Below are positions 17,583 to 29,411 of a stretch of 64,000 bases of DNA, piece by piece. The notes beneath the pieces were generated by a model. It did not search any database, was not told where the DNA came from, and saw nothing but the letters and a program-made list of their open reading frames with translations. The position numbers and the translations under genes are program-made. Position 1 is the stretch's first letter; every line of letters starts with the position of its first letter. Origin of the DNA: Pseudomonas alcaliphila JAB1 (GTDB taxonomy: Bacteria > Pseudomonadota > Gammaproteobacteria > Pseudomonadales > Pseudomonadaceae); NCBI RefSeq assembly GCF_001941865.1, contig NZ_CP016162.1, positions 992,001 to 1,056,000 on the forward strand, read 5' to 3'.

Positions 17583-18793
17583 TGAGCAAATTCATGGAAT
17601 GGGTGGATGCGCGCTTCCCCGCCACCAAGATGTGGGAAGACCATCTCTCCAAGTACTACGCCCCGAAGAACTTCAACTTCTTCTATTTCTTCGGCTCGCT
17701 GGCTCTGCTGGTGCTGGTCAACCAGATCGTTACCGGTATCTGGCTGACCATGAGCTTCGAACCTTCGGCTGAAGGCGCGTTCGCCTCCGTCGAATACATC
17801 ATGCGTGACGTCGAGTACGGCTGGATCCTGCGCTACCTGCACTCCACCGGCGCCTCTGCGTTCTTCGTGGTGGTCTACCTGCACATGTTCCGCGGTCTGC
17901 TCTACGGCTCCTACCAGAAGCCGCGCGAGCTGGTGTGGATCTTCGGCATGCTGATCTACCTGGTGCTGATGGCCGAAGCCTTCATGGGCTACCTGCTGCC
18001 CTGGGGCCAGATGTCCTACTGGGGCGCCCAGGTGATCATCTCGCTGTTCGGTGCCATTCCGGTCATCGGCGACGACCTGACCCAGTGGATCCGTGGTGAC
18101 TACCTGATCTCCGGTATCACCCTGAACCGCTTCTTCGCCCTGCACGTGATCGCCCTGCCGATCGTTCTGCTTGGCCTGGTCGTACTGCACATCCTGGCGT
18201 TGCACGAAGTCGGTTCGAACAACCCGGACGGCGTCGACATCAAGAAGCACAAGGACGAGAACGGTGTGCCGCTCGATGGCATCGCCTTCCACCCTTACTA
18301 CACCGTGAAAGATATCGTCGGCGTAGTGGTGTTCCTGTTCGTGTTCTGCTTCGTGGTGTTCTTCTTCCCGGAAATGGGCGGTTACTTCCTCGAGAAGCCG
18401 AACTTCGAAGCGGCGAACCCGTTCAAGACCCCTGAGCACATCGCTCCGGTTTGGTACTTCACGCCGTTCTACGCGATTCTGCGTGCGGTGCCGGACAAGC
18501 TGCTCGGCGTCATCGCCATGGGTGCAGCCATCGCCGTTCTGTTCGTGCTGCCCTGGCTCGACCGTAGCCCGGTCAAATCCATGCGCTACAAGGGTTGGAT
18601 GAGCAAGATCTGGCTGCTGGTGTTCTGCATCTCCTTCGTCATCCTCGGCGTGCTGGGCGTGCTGGCTCCGACTCCGGGTCGTACCCTGCTGTCGCAGGTG
18701 TGCACCTTCCTGTACTTCGCGTACTTCATCCTGATGCCGTTCTACACCAGGATGGAGAAGACCAAACCGGTTCCGGAAAGGGTGACTGGCTGA
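17582..18793 (+). CDS. petB: Ubiquinol–cytochrome c reductase, cytochrome b subunit
   Basis: This 403-residue integral membrane subunit of bc1 binds two b-type hemes. The family signatures are evident: the Qo-site PEWY-like motif appears as APVWYFTPFYAILRAV (PVWY), and the paired heme-ligand histidines lie in LHSTGASAFFVVVYLHMFRG and LHVIALPIVLLGLVVLHILA. Eight or so hydrophobic segments span the protein. It overlaps petA and petC by a single base at each end, which implies translational coupling. Confidence 0.97.
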   Translation: MSKFMEWVDARFPATKMWEDHLSKYYAPKNFNFFYFFGSLALLVLVNQIVTGIWLTMSFEPSAEGAFASVEYIMRDVEYGWILRYLHSTGASAFFVVVYLHMFRGLLYGSYQKPRELVWIFGMLIYLVLMAEAFMGYLLPWGQMSYWGAQVIISLFGAIPVIGDDLTQWIRGDYLISGITLNRFFALHVIALPIVLLGLVVLHILALHEVGSNNPDGVDIKKHKDENGVPLDGIAFHPYYTVKDIVGVVVFLFVFCFVVFFFPEMGGYFLEKPNFEAANPFKTPEHIAPVWYFTPFYAILRAVPDKLLGVIAMGAAIAVLFVLPWLDRSPVKSMRYKGWMSKIWLLVFCISFVILGVLGVLAPTPGRTLLSQVCTFLYFAYFILMPFYTRMEKTKPVPERVTG

Positions 18794-19572
18794 TGAAAAA
18801 GCTCTTCGCTGCATTTGTTTTCGCTGCGCTGCCGGCTCTGGCCATGGGCGCTGCCAGTAACTATCCGCTGGACAAGGTGGACATCGATCTACGTGACCAG
18901 GCTGCTCTGCAGGACGGCGCGCGTACGTTCGCCAACTACTGCATGGGCTGCCATGCCGCCCAGTACCAGCGTTACGAGCGTGTTGCCGATGACCTCGGCA
19001 TCCCGCACGAAATCATGCTCGACAATCTGGTGTTCAACGACGCCAAGATCGGTGACCACATGAAGATCGGCATGAAGCCGGACGACGCCAAAGCCTGGTT
19101 CGGTGCGGCGCCGCCTGATCTGACTCTGGTCGCTCGCGTGCGTGGCAACGACTGGCTGTACACCTACCTGCGTACCTTCTACGACGATCCATCCCGTCCG
19201 CTGGGCGCCAACAACAAGGTGTTCCCGAACGTGGGTATGCCCAACGTGCTGGTCAGCCTGCAGGGCAAGCAGGTGATCGGCTGCAAGCAGGTTCAGGTCG
19301 TCACTGATGGCAAGAAGCAGTTCGACCCGCTGACTGGCGCACCGATCACTCACGAAGCCTGCGATCAGCTGACCGTAGAGCCGAATACCGGCAAGCTGAG
19401 CGAGGCCGAGTTCGATGAGAAGATCAAGAACCTGGTGACCTTCCTGGCTTACTCGGCCAACCCGGTCAAGCTGAAGTCCCAGCGCATCGGCACTTATGTG
19501 CTGTTGTACCTGGCGTTCTTCTTCGTGTTCGCCTACCTGCTCAAGCGTGAGTACTGGAAGGACGTGCATTAA
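18793..19572 (+). CDS. petC: Ubiquinol–cytochrome c reductase, cytochrome c1 subunit
   Basis: The ATG at 18793 shares one base with the petB stop and starts a signal peptide ([20 protein letters not shown]). The covalent heme site CMGCH is at residues 50–54 of the 259-residue protein. A single C-terminal membrane anchor (about 233–252, [20 protein letters not shown]) holds it in the inner membrane. It passes electrons from the Rieske centre to soluble cytochrome c. A strong terminator follows, so petABC forms a complete operon. Confidence 0.97.
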   Translation: MKKLFAAFVFAALPALAMGAASNYPLDKVDIDLRDQAALQDGARTFANYCMGCHAAQYQRYERVADDLGIPHEIMLDNLVFNDAKIGDHMKIGMKPDDAKAWFGAAPPDLTLVARVRGNDWLYTYLRTFYDDPSRPLGANNKVFPNVGMPNVLVSLQGKQVIGCKQVQVVTDGKKQFDPLTGAPITHEACDQLTVEPNTGKLSEAEFDEKIKNLVTFLAYSANPVKLKSQRIGTYVLLYLAFFFVFAYLLKREYWKDVH

Positions 19573-19595
19573 GTCGTTGCAGTTCTCTGCATACA

Positions 19596-19626
19596 CCTGC
19601 GCGCCCTTATGGGCGCGCAGGCTTTT
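19596..19626 (+). terminator. Rho-independent terminator of petABC
   Basis: CCTGCGCGCCC-TTAT-GGGCGCGCAGG is an 11-bp perfect stem followed by CTTTTA. Confidence 0.85.
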
Positions 19627-19677
19627 ATGCTCTGCCATTCCAGGTGGCCACCTTGCGGTGTCGTCACTTGCAACTTC

Positions 19678-19700
19678 AAGAATTGCCTTGGGCAATTCTT
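19678..19700 (+). promoter_or_regulatory. Leader hairpin upstream of sspA
   Basis: AAGAATTGCC-TTG-GGCAATTCTT is a perfect 10-bp stem with a three-base loop, 40 bases before the sspA start. It may stabilise or regulate the 5' end of the sspAB transcript. Confidence 0.4.
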
Positions 19701-19739
19701 CGTGTTTCTGCAAAATCAAAAAAAGCGAGGAGGATCGCC

Positions 19740-20357
19740 ATGGCGGTGACCAATAGGTTGACCTGCTACTCCGACCCCGCCGACCACTATTCCCATCGCG
19801 TGCGTCTGGTGCTCGCCGAGAAAGGTGTCAGCGTCGAGATCATCGATGTCGAGCAGGGCCGTTGTCCGCCCAAGCTTGCCGAGGTCAATCCCTACGGCAG
19901 TGTGCCAACGCTGGTCGATCGTGACCTGGCGCTGTACGAATCGTCCGTGGTGATGGAGTATCTGGACGAGCGCTACCCGCATCCACCACTGCTGCCGGTC
20001 TATCCGGTTGCTCGCGCCAACAGTCGTCTGCTGATGCACCGTATCCAGCGTGACTGGTGTGTGCTGGTCGACCGTATTCTCGACAAGCGCAGCAAGGAGG
20101 CCGAGCGCCAACTGGCGCGCAAGGAGCTGCGCGAGAGCCTGACCGGTGTATCGCCGCTGTTCGCGGACAAGGCATTCTTCCTCAGCGACGAACTGAGTCT
20201 GGTGGATTGCTGCCTGCTGCCCATTCTCTGGCGTTTGCCGGTTCTGGGTATCGAGTTGCCGCGTCCGGCCAAGCCGCTGCTCGACTATATGGAGCGTCAG
20301 TTCGTCCGTGAGGCCTTTCAGGCCAGTCTTTCTGCTGCCGAGCGCGCGATGCGCTGA
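19740..20357 (+). CDS. sspA: Stringent starvation protein A
   Basis: The ATG at 19740 has an excellent GAGGAGG site just upstream; the longer frame lacks one. The 205-residue product has a glutathione S-transferase fold with a thioredoxin-like N-terminus ([23 protein letters not shown]) and an alpha-helical C-terminal domain. SspA does not conjugate glutathione; it binds RNA polymerase and alters promoter use in stationary phase and in virulence gene control. sspB follows 13 bases downstream. Confidence 0.95.
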   Translation: MAVTNRLTCYSDPADHYSHRVRLVLAEKGVSVEIIDVEQGRCPPKLAEVNPYGSVPTLVDRDLALYESSVVMEYLDERYPHPPLLPVYPVARANSRLLMHRIQRDWCVLVDRILDKRSKEAERQLARKELRESLTGVSPLFADKAFFLSDELSLVDCCLLPILWRLPVLGIELPRPAKPLLDYMERQFVREAFQASLSAAERAMR

Positions 20358-20370
20358 GAAGGAGGAAACC

Positions 20371-20784
20371 ATGAATTCCAGTCGCCCCTATCTGGTTCGC
20401 GCCCTCTACGAATGGATCGTCGATAACGATTGCACGCCACATTTGCTGGTCAGTGCCGAGTATCCGGGCGTGCAGGTGCCACCAGGCTTCGCCAGCGATG
20501 GCCAGATCGTGCTCAATGCCTCGCCCAGCGCTGTGCGACACCTGCATATGGACAATCAGGCGGTGAGCTTCGAAGGGCGCTTCGGTGGCGTCGCGCACAG
20601 CCTGTACATTCCGGCCGCGGCGATCCTGGCGATCTACGCGCGGGAGAACGGTCAAGGTATGGTCTTCGATATGGAGCCGTCGGTTGCGGGTGGTCCAGAA
20701 GAGCCAGAGCCGGATGATGATGGGCCTTCCGGCGGCGAGCCGTCGCGTCCCAGCGGCCGGCCAAGTCTGAAAGTGGTCAAGTGA
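20371..20784 (+). CDS. sspB: ClpXP protease specificity-enhancing factor SspB
   Basis: The ATG follows GGAGG at 20361–20365 and gives a 137-residue protein, MNSSRPYLVRALYEWIVDND. SspB delivers ssrA-tagged proteins to ClpXP. The folded tag-binding domain covers about residues 1–105 (PPGFASDGQIVLNASPSAV, FGGVAHSLYIPAAAILAIYA). An acidic/proline linker ends in RPSLKVVK, the ClpX-docking tail. It is co-transcribed with sspA, as in E. coli. Confidence 0.95.
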   Translation: MNSSRPYLVRALYEWIVDNDCTPHLLVSAEYPGVQVPPGFASDGQIVLNASPSAVRHLHMDNQAVSFEGRFGGVAHSLYIPAAAILAIYARENGQGMVFDMEPSVAGGPEEPEPDDDGPSGGEPSRPSGRPSLKVVK

Positions 20785-20792
20785 GCAATGAA

Positions 20793-20814
20793 AAGGGCGC
20801 CCATGGGCGCCCTT
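20793..20814. terminator. Bidirectional terminator between sspB and dolP
   Basis: AAGGGCGCCC-AT-GGGCGCCCTT is a perfect palindrome with TTTTCATT on the minus side, so it can stop both sspAB and the convergent dolP transcripts. Confidence 0.7.
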
Positions 20815-20832
20815 GTCGTTTCTGCGTTCGAA

Positions 20833-21959
<1,127 letters not shown>

Positions 21960-21981
21960 TTAAACCTTGAATTTACGGCCG

Positions 21982-22341
21982 TCAGGCATCGAAGGCGTTC
22001 TTGATCCAGTCGAGGCGAGTGGCACCGTCGGTACTGATGGCGACCACGTCGAAGCGGCAGGGGTAGCGGGCCCAGCGTGAATGTTGCTGAAGGAAGAGTT
22101 CTGCGGCGATGACCAACTTGCCACGCTTGCGCGCATCGATGCTCTCCAGGGCGCCGCCCCAGGCACTGTGGCGACGGGCGCGGACCTCGACGAATACTAC
22201 TGTATCGCCGTCGAGCATGACCAGATCGAGCTCGCCACGCCGACAGCTCCAGTTCTGTTCGATCAGTCGCAGGCCGTTACGTTCCAGATGCTGGCGAGCC
22301 GCCTGTTCGGCGGCTCGCCCCAGATCGTTGTGTGCGCTCAA
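21982..22341 (-). CDS. yraN: YraN family endonuclease-like protein (UPF0102)
   Basis: This 119-residue protein has the YraN/UPF0102 fold related to Holliday-junction resolvases and restriction endonucleases. The motif GELDLVMLDGDTVVFVEVRAR near residues 36–56 holds the Glu/Asp…Glu-x-Lys/Arg positions of the PD-(D/E)XK family. The biochemical role is unclear. It overlaps lpoA by four bases upstream and lies 25 bases from the gmhA/diaA start. Confidence 0.9.
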   Translation of the reverse strand: MSAHNDLGRAAEQAARQHLERNGLRLIEQNWSCRRGELDLVMLDGDTVVFVEVRARRHSAWGGALESIDARKRGKLVIAAELFLQQHSRWARYPCRFDVVAISTDGATRLDWIKNAFDA

Positions 22342-24146
22342 TTGATGCTGTCAGGAAGGCGCTGAACCTGGCCGCCACGGAACTCGGCCCAGGGCAGCTG
22401 GCGCTCGATCCGCTGGGTGGCATTGAGGCTGAGGCTGCCGGACAGGCCGTCGATGCGCGAGTCCGGCAGGGCCTTGAGCTGGCCCAGGCGTGGCGCCAGG
22501 CGGTAGGCGTCGACTCCCATGGCATACAGACGGCCGAGGCTGCCGCCGGCCTGCGGCCACTGATTGCTGACTTCCTGGCGCAATGGCGCGTGGGCATCCA
22601 GCAGCCAGGGCGTTTCGCAGAAGCGGATGCCTTCCAGGTCCTGGTACTGGGCCTGGCTATGGGCGCCGGTGAACAGGTGCGAGGTGGCGTAGACCGGCAC
22701 GTCGCCGGCGTACTGGAAGGCCAGGGTCGGTTTGATCTGCTGGGCCTGTTGCGGGGTGGCCGCAAGGAAGATGAAGTCGATGTCCTGACGGCGCGCCGGT
22801 TGGGCATCCAGGCTGGTACCCAGGGTGTTCTGCAGGCGGCGCGCGCGCGCTTCGCTTTCGCGCAGCTGGAACAGGTCGGCGATCTGCCGGGCCAGTTCCA
22901 CCGGCTGGTCGACATGTTCGGCGGCGATCAGGGTGCCGCCCTGGGCCTGCCAGCTCTGACGGAAGGCATCCAGTACGCGGTCGCCCCAGTCGCCACGCGG
23001 TACCAGGGCCACGGCGCGGCGCATGCCGTCATTCCAGGCGCGGCGAGCCACTTCGCGGGCTTCGTCCTCGGCGGCCAGGCCGAACTGGAACAGTTGCGCC
23101 GGGCCTTCCTGACCTGCGTCGCTGTAATTCAGGGCGAGGGTGGTGATTGGCAGTTGTTCGCGGTCGCTGAGCTGCTTGACCAGCGGTTTTTCCAGCGGAC
23201 CGACCACCAGTTGTACGCCATCGGCTTGTGCCTGTTGGTAGAAGGCATCCAGCGAGCCAATCCGGGAGCTGTCGTAGAGCTTGATTTCCGGTGGGTTCTG
23301 CCCGGCTTGCTGAGCTTCGTAATGGGCGGCGAGGAAGCCGTCACGCAGGGCGCGGGCGACACTGGCCAGCTGGCCTTCCTGGGGGAGCAACAGGGCGACG
23401 CGGGTCAGCGGCTGGCTGGCCAGTTCGCGCAGTTTTCCCAGTGCTTCGGGCAACTGCTCGGCGGCCGGGTGTTGCGGATTCTGTGCGACCCACTGGTCGA
23501 TGGCTGCTTGCTGCTGTTCGAGGGTGGCGCCGCTTTTGGTCACTCGAGCCAATTCCAGCCAGCCGGCCAGGTCGCTGTCGGCGCCGGCAGAGGTTTGTGG
23601 CGGCAGGCTGGAGACCAGCTCCCAGATGTTCTCGTGGTTGTCGGCGGCGGCCTGGCCGCTCAGCAGCGGTGCGATGAACACGCGTTCGCGGGCGGCGGCC
23701 AGGGTCTGGCCGTCGGCTTCCAGGGCGCGCGCGCGGACCAGTTGGGTGCGGATCTGCTGCTCGACCGGCAGCTCAGCCAGGCGTTCGAAGCTGGGGTGCT
23801 GCAACGCTTTCAGGGCGCTCTTGGGTTGCTTGCGGGCCATGGCCAGCTCGGCCTTCAGGGTGCTGGCGAAGATCTGTTGGGCGGGTTGCAGGCTGGCAAT
23901 GTCGATCTGCTCGAGAATGCGGGTGGCGCGCGCCACATCGTTCTGCTGATAGCTCTGGTCGGCAGCGGACAGGCGCAGCAGGGCAGCCTGCTCCGGCTTG
24001 CTCTCGTCAGCTTGCTGGAGCATCTGCTCGATGCTGGCTTGTGGCGTGCGCGGCAGCTGGCCCAGGTTGTTGGAGGGCGAGCTGGCGCAGGCGGCAAGCA
24101 GGCCGGCCAGGAAAAGAGCAGAAAGAGGGCGCAGGCTAGCGATCAT
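22338..24146 (-). CDS. lpoA: Penicillin-binding protein activator LpoA
   Basis: I start the gene at the internal ATG (MIASLRPLSALFLAGLLAAC) because AGGA lies upstream and it opens directly into a lipoprotein signal (lipobox LAAC). A TTG start eight codons earlier is possible. The ~602-residue protein has a TPR-like N-terminal half (about 30–250) and a periplasmic-binding-protein-like C-terminal half (about 250–600; VALLLPQEGQLASVARALRD and DFIFLAATPQQAQQI). From the outer membrane it stimulates PBP1a-type peptidoglycan synthases. It is divergent from rsmI. Confidence 0.93.
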   Translation of the reverse strand: MIASLRPLSALFLAGLLAACASSPSNNLGQLPRTPQASIEQMLQQADESKPEQAALLRLSAADQSYQQNDVARATRILEQIDIASLQPAQQIFASTLKAELAMARKQPKSALKALQHPSFERLAELPVEQQIRTQLVRARALEADGQTLAAARERVFIAPLLSGQAAADNHENIWELVSSLPPQTSAGADSDLAGWLELARVTKSGATLEQQQAAIDQWVAQNPQHPAAEQLPEALGKLRELASQPLTRVALLLPQEGQLASVARALRDGFLAAHYEAQQAGQNPPEIKLYDSSRIGSLDAFYQQAQADGVQLVVGPLEKPLVKQLSDREQLPITTLALNYSDAGQEGPAQLFQFGLAAEDEAREVARRAWNDGMRRAVALVPRGDWGDRVLDAFRQSWQAQGGTLIAAEHVDQPVELARQIADLFQLRESEARARRLQNTLGTSLDAQPARRQDIDFIFLAATPQQAQQIKPTLAFQYAGDVPVYATSHLFTGAHSQAQYQDLEGIRFCETPWLLDAHAPLRQEVSNQWPQAGGSLGRLYAMGVDAYRLAPRLGQLKALPDSRIDGLSGSLSLNATQRIERQLPWAEFRGGQVQRLPDSIN

Positions 24147-24268
24147 CGGGTCATCCTGATACTTGAGCAAAACGAGCGGCGATTGTACCCAAGGGGCGAC
24201 ATCCGTGCGATGCCGCTGGGGCGGAACCGGCTAGAATGAGCGCTCTTTCAATTAACGAGGTGTTTCCA

Positions 24269-25135
24269 GTGAGTCAGCCCGCCGTCTCAAGCGTCCAGCC
24301 AGGCAGCCTGTATGTGGTCGCCACGCCCATTGGCAACCTGGATGACATCAGCGCGCGGGGGTTGCGGATCTTGCGCGAGGTGGCGCTGATCGCTGCTGAA
24401 GACACCAGGCATTCGGTGCGCCTGCTGCAGCATTTTGGAATCGAGACGCCGCTGGCTGCCTGTCACGAACACAATGAGCGCGATCAGGGCGGGCGCTTTC
24501 TGGCGCGCCTTCAGGCCGGTGAGGATGTTGCGCTGATTTCCGATGCGGGCACGCCGCTGATTTCCGACCCAGGTTACCACCTGGTGCGCCAGGCGCGCGC
24601 CGCGGGGATTGCGGTGGTGCCGGTACCGGGCGCCTGCGCCCTGATCGCCGCGCTGTCGGCAGCCGGTCTGCCCTCGGATCGTTTCATCTTCGAAGGTTTT
24701 CTGCCGGCCAAGGCGGCGGGACGCCGTGCGCGTCTGGAGCAGGTACGAGAAGAGCCGCGCACGCTGATCTTCTATGAGGCGCCACATCGTATTCTCGAGT
24801 GCCTGGAGGACATGCGCGAAGTCTTTGGCGGGGATCGCCCGGCATTGCTGGCGCGTGAGCTGACCAAGACCTTCGAGACTCTGCAGGGGCTGCCGCTGGC
24901 CGAGCTATGCGAGTGGGTGGGCGCAGACAGCAATCAGCAGCGCGGCGAGTGCGTGGTGCTGGTGGCAGGCTGGCAGGCGCCGGAAGGCGAGGACGCAGTC
25001 AGCGCCGAAGCCCTGCGCGTGCTCGATCTGTTGATGGCGGAAATGCCGCTCAAGCGCGCAGCAGCGCTGGCGGCGGAGATTACCGGGGTGCGCAAGAACC
25101 TGCTTTACCAGGTCGCCTTGGAGCGCAAGGCCTAG
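24269..25135 (+). CDS. rsmI: 16S rRNA (cytidine1402-2'-O)-methyltransferase RsmI
   Basis: I choose the GTG at 24269 because GAGG lies eight bases upstream and the resulting 288 residues equal the family length; an ATG at 24236 is also in frame. The product is a class III SAM-dependent methyltransferase with [26 protein letters not shown] and [14 protein letters not shown]. It methylates the ribose of C1402 in 16S rRNA. The stop codon lies inside the CCTAGG that begins the downstream palindromic element. Confidence 0.95.
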   Translation: MSQPAVSSVQPGSLYVVATPIGNLDDISARGLRILREVALIAAEDTRHSVRLLQHFGIETPLAACHEHNERDQGGRFLARLQAGEDVALISDAGTPLISDPGYHLVRQARAAGIAVVPVPGACALIAALSAAGLPSDRFIFEGFLPAKAAGRRARLEQVREEPRTLIFYEAPHRILECLEDMREVFGGDRPALLARELTKTFETLQGLPLAELCEWVGADSNQQRGECVVLVAGWQAPEGEDAVSAEALRVLDLLMAEMPLKRAAALAAEITGVRKNLLYQVALERKA

Positions 25136-25280
25136 GCTCTATGCGAAAAGTGCCTGCGCATCGGTGATGCTTCGTTAAAAGCGGGTTCGGAATGCTCATT
25201 TACATCTCGTAAACTCCGCTTCCTCACCCGTTTTTGCCTCGCCTGACCTTCGCTCGGCGACTTTTCGTACAGACCCTAGG
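25131..25280. repeat. 150-bp palindromic element with CCTAGG ends
   Basis: CCTAGGCTCT…GCGAAAAGT at the left end and ACTTTTCGTACAGACCCTAGG at the right end form terminal inverted repeats. The two ~70-base halves are partial inverse copies, closing on GGAATGCTCATTTAC / GTAAACTCCGCTTCC around 25187–25222. The stretch would fold as one long hairpin. I recall similar sequences between genes of other pseudomonads, so it is probably a small mobile (MITE-like) repeat. Confidence 0.75.
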
Positions 25281-25300
25281 GCGTTCGCCATCGGTCTGGC

Positions 25301-25329
25301 TTGCAGCTTGCTATCACGCCCGGTACCCT
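25301..25329 (+). promoter_or_regulatory. Promoter of rnpB
   Basis: TTGCAG (25301–25306) and TACCCT (25324–25329) are 17 bases apart and place the start about where RNase P RNA begins, just downstream of the palindromic element. Confidence 0.5.
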
Positions 25330-25336
25330 TGCCGGC

Positions 25337-25685
25337 GGAGAGTCGATCGGACAGTCGCTGCCTTCGCAAGAAGGGGGAGGAAAGTCCGGGCTCCATAGGG
25401 CGGAGTGCCAGGTAACGCCTGGGAGGCGTGAGCCTACGGAAAGTGCCACAGAAAATAACCGCCTAAGCGTTTCGGCGCCGGTAAGGGTGAAAAGGTGCGG
25501 TAAGAGCGCACCGCACGGCTGGCAACAGTCCGTGGCTAGGTAAACCCCACTCGGAGCAAGACCAAATAGGGTTCCATCGGCGTGGCCCGCGCTGGAACCG
25601 GGTAGGTTGCTAAAGGCGTGCAGTGATGTACGCCGTAGAGGAATGACTGTCCTCGACAGAACCCGGCTTACAGATCGACTCTCCT
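25337..25685 (+). ncRNA. rnpB: RNase P RNA, class A
   Basis: The stretch carries the bacterial type A RNase P core. The 5' part has GAGTCGATCGGACAGTCGC and then GAGGAAAGTCCGGGCTCC (P4 and J3/4 region, about 25376). The middle has AGGGTGAAAAGGTGCGGTAAG (about 25485). The 3' part has GACAGAACCCGGCTTACAG, which pairs back to the 5' strand, and ends in GATCGACTCT, complementary to the 5' end. This is the catalytic RNA that trims tRNA 5' leaders. Its length of about 350 bases is normal. The ends are set by the closing helix and may be off by a few bases. Confidence 0.95.
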
Positions 25686-25889
25686 CCTTCCTTTCTCGCG
25701 TTGTGCTTCTATCTCCCTCCCGTCTGATACCGAAAAATTCTTACTCTTAACAAATTACTTTAAGTTCGAATTTCAGCTGGCTGGAATGGTTGAGATTTGT
25801 CTGCCAAAAGCCGGTTCCGGCATCCCTTTTCCCCTCGCTTTTGTTCGCTAAATCTCCGTCCTGTAAGGATTTTTCCCTTCTGGAGCGCC
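25686..25889. other. AT-richer spacer between rnpB and the mraZ promoter
   Basis: About 200 bases of lower GC content hold no convincing gene or strong hairpin. The pyrimidine-rich start (CTCCTCCTTCCTTTC) follows the rnpB 3' end. I see no clear terminator. Confidence 0.5.
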
Positions 25890-25951
25890 TTGACGGTGGG
25901 GCGTGCGCGTTCCTATAGTGTGCGCAAGTGGTAAGAAGTGGCACGAAGTGG
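25890..25951 (+). promoter_or_regulatory. dcw-cluster promoter with three MraZ boxes
   Basis: TTGACG (25890–25895) and TATAGT (25914–25919), spaced 18, form a good sigma-70 promoter. Just downstream the hexamer AAGTGG occurs three times at 25926, 25936 and 25946, exactly 10 bases apart. MraZ is known to bind tandem GTGG/TGGG-type repeats spaced one helical turn apart in its own promoter, so this is very likely its operator. Binding here would block the promoter. Confidence 0.8.
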
Positions 25952-25994
25952 GTTTTTTTGGGCATGGAAAGCTAATTACAGGGGAAGCGCAGCC

Positions 25995-26450
25995 GTGTTT
26001 CGCGGAGCTAACGCCATCAGTCTCGACGCCAAAGGGCGCCTCGCGATGCCGAGTCGGTATCGTGACGAGCTCGTTGCGCGTTGCAGTGGCCAGCTCATCG
26101 TGACCATCGACGCCGTCGACCCCTGTCTTTGCGTTTATCCCCTGGCCGAGTGGGAACTGATCGAGAACAAGCTGCGCGAGCTGGCCTCCTTTCGTGAAGA
26201 GAACCGCCGCCTGCAGCGTCTGCTGATCGGTAATGCCGTCGATCTCGAGCTGGACGCCAGTGGCCGCTTCCTGGTGCCGCCGCGCTTGCGCGAATACGCC
26301 AAGCTGGACAAGCGAGCGATGCTCGTCGGTCAGCTGAACAAGTTTCAACTCTGGGATGAAGATTCCTGGAATGCCGTAGCCGAAGCCGACCTCGCTGCCA
26401 TCAAGCAGCCCGGCGCCCTTTCCGATGACCTGCGTGACCTGATCCTGTGA
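25995..26450 (+). CDS. mraZ: Transcriptional regulator MraZ
   Basis: The GTG at 25995 ([22 protein letters not shown]) is chosen over the upstream frame start because the mature family begins here and GGGGAAG precedes it. The 151-residue protein has two AbrB-like DNA-binding repeats: [13 protein letters not shown] near residue 14 and [13 protein letters not shown] near 93. It is the first gene of the dcw cluster and represses it in E. coli. The operator is visible just upstream. rsmH starts two bases after the stop. Confidence 0.95.
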   Translation: MFRGANAISLDAKGRLAMPSRYRDELVARCSGQLIVTIDAVDPCLCVYPLAEWELIENKLRELASFREENRRLQRLLIGNAVDLELDASGRFLVPPRLREYAKLDKRAMLVGQLNKFQLWDEDSWNAVAEADLAAIKQPGALSDDLRDLIL

Positions 26451-26452
26451 CC

Positions 26453-27393
26453 ATGACCGATAGCAACTTGCGCCATATCACCGTGCTGCTCGACGAAGCC
26501 GTCGAGGGGCTGGCTGTGCGCGGTGATGGTCGTTATATGGACGGCACCTTCGGGCGTGGCGGACACAGTCGGCTGATCCTGCAGAAACTCGGGCCAGATG
26601 GGCGGCTCTTGGGGTTCGACAAGGATCCCCTGGCGATAGCCACCGGGGAAGCATTGGCGGCCGAAGACGGCCGCTTTGTCGTTGTGCAGCGCAGTTTTGC
26701 GGAACTTGGCGACGAAGCTGTTGTCCGCGGCATTTCCGGTCAGGTTGCCGGCATTCTGCTGGACCTTGGTGTGTCGTCGCCGCAGCTGGACGATCCCGAG
26801 CGTGGTTTCAGCTTCCTCAATGACGGCCCGCTGGACATGCGTATGAACCCGGATGTCGGCGTCAGTGCCGCTGACTGGATCGCCACGGCGGATGAAGACG
26901 AAATCGCCCGCGTGCTCAAGGATTACGGTGAAGAGCGTTTCGCCAAGCGCATGGCGCGCGCAGTGGTGCAGCGCCGCGCCGAGCAGCCGTTCACCCGCAC
27001 TGCCGATCTGGCCCAAGTGCTGACTGCGGCCAATCCGGCCTGGGAAAAGGGCAAGAATCCGGCGACGCGTGCCTTCCAGGGCATCCGTATCCACGTCAAC
27101 AACGAACTCGGTGATCTCGAGCGCGGCCTCGAAGCGGCGCTGGAAACGCTGGAAGTCGGTGGCCGCCTGGTGGTGATCAGCTTCCACTCGCTGGAAGACC
27201 GTATCGTCAAACAGTTCATGAAGCGTCAGGCCAAGGGCGAGGCGGACAAGCTGCCGCGTGATCTGCCGATTATTCCGAAAGCCTTCGAACCGCGTTTGAA
27301 ACTGATCGGCAAGCCGGTCTACGCCGCTGAGGCCGAACTCAAGGCCAATCCGCGCTCGCGCAGCGCAGTGATGCGCATCGCGGAGAAATTGCG

Positions 27394-27397
<4 letters not shown>
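26453..27397 (+). CDS. rsmH: 16S rRNA (cytosine1402-N4)-methyltransferase RsmH
   Basis: The 314-residue enzyme adds a methyl group to N4 of C1402 in 16S rRNA, the same base whose ribose RsmI modifies. The SAM site is in [12 protein letters not shown] near residue 29, followed by [17 protein letters not shown] and [17 protein letters not shown] take the ATG at 26453; a GTG two codons upstream overlaps mraZ. The stop overlaps ftsL. Confidence 0.96.

Positions 27398-29410
<2,013 letters not shown>

Positions 29411-29411
<1 letters not shown>

Noticed and set aside
22332..24239. 635-residue open frame antisense to lpoA
   Set aside because: It has no recognisable domain and covers a complete LpoA on the other strand. 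The gene order supports lpoA.
25301..25543. 80-residue frame over the start of rnpB
   Set aside because: The sequence is RNase P RNA; the frame is accidental.
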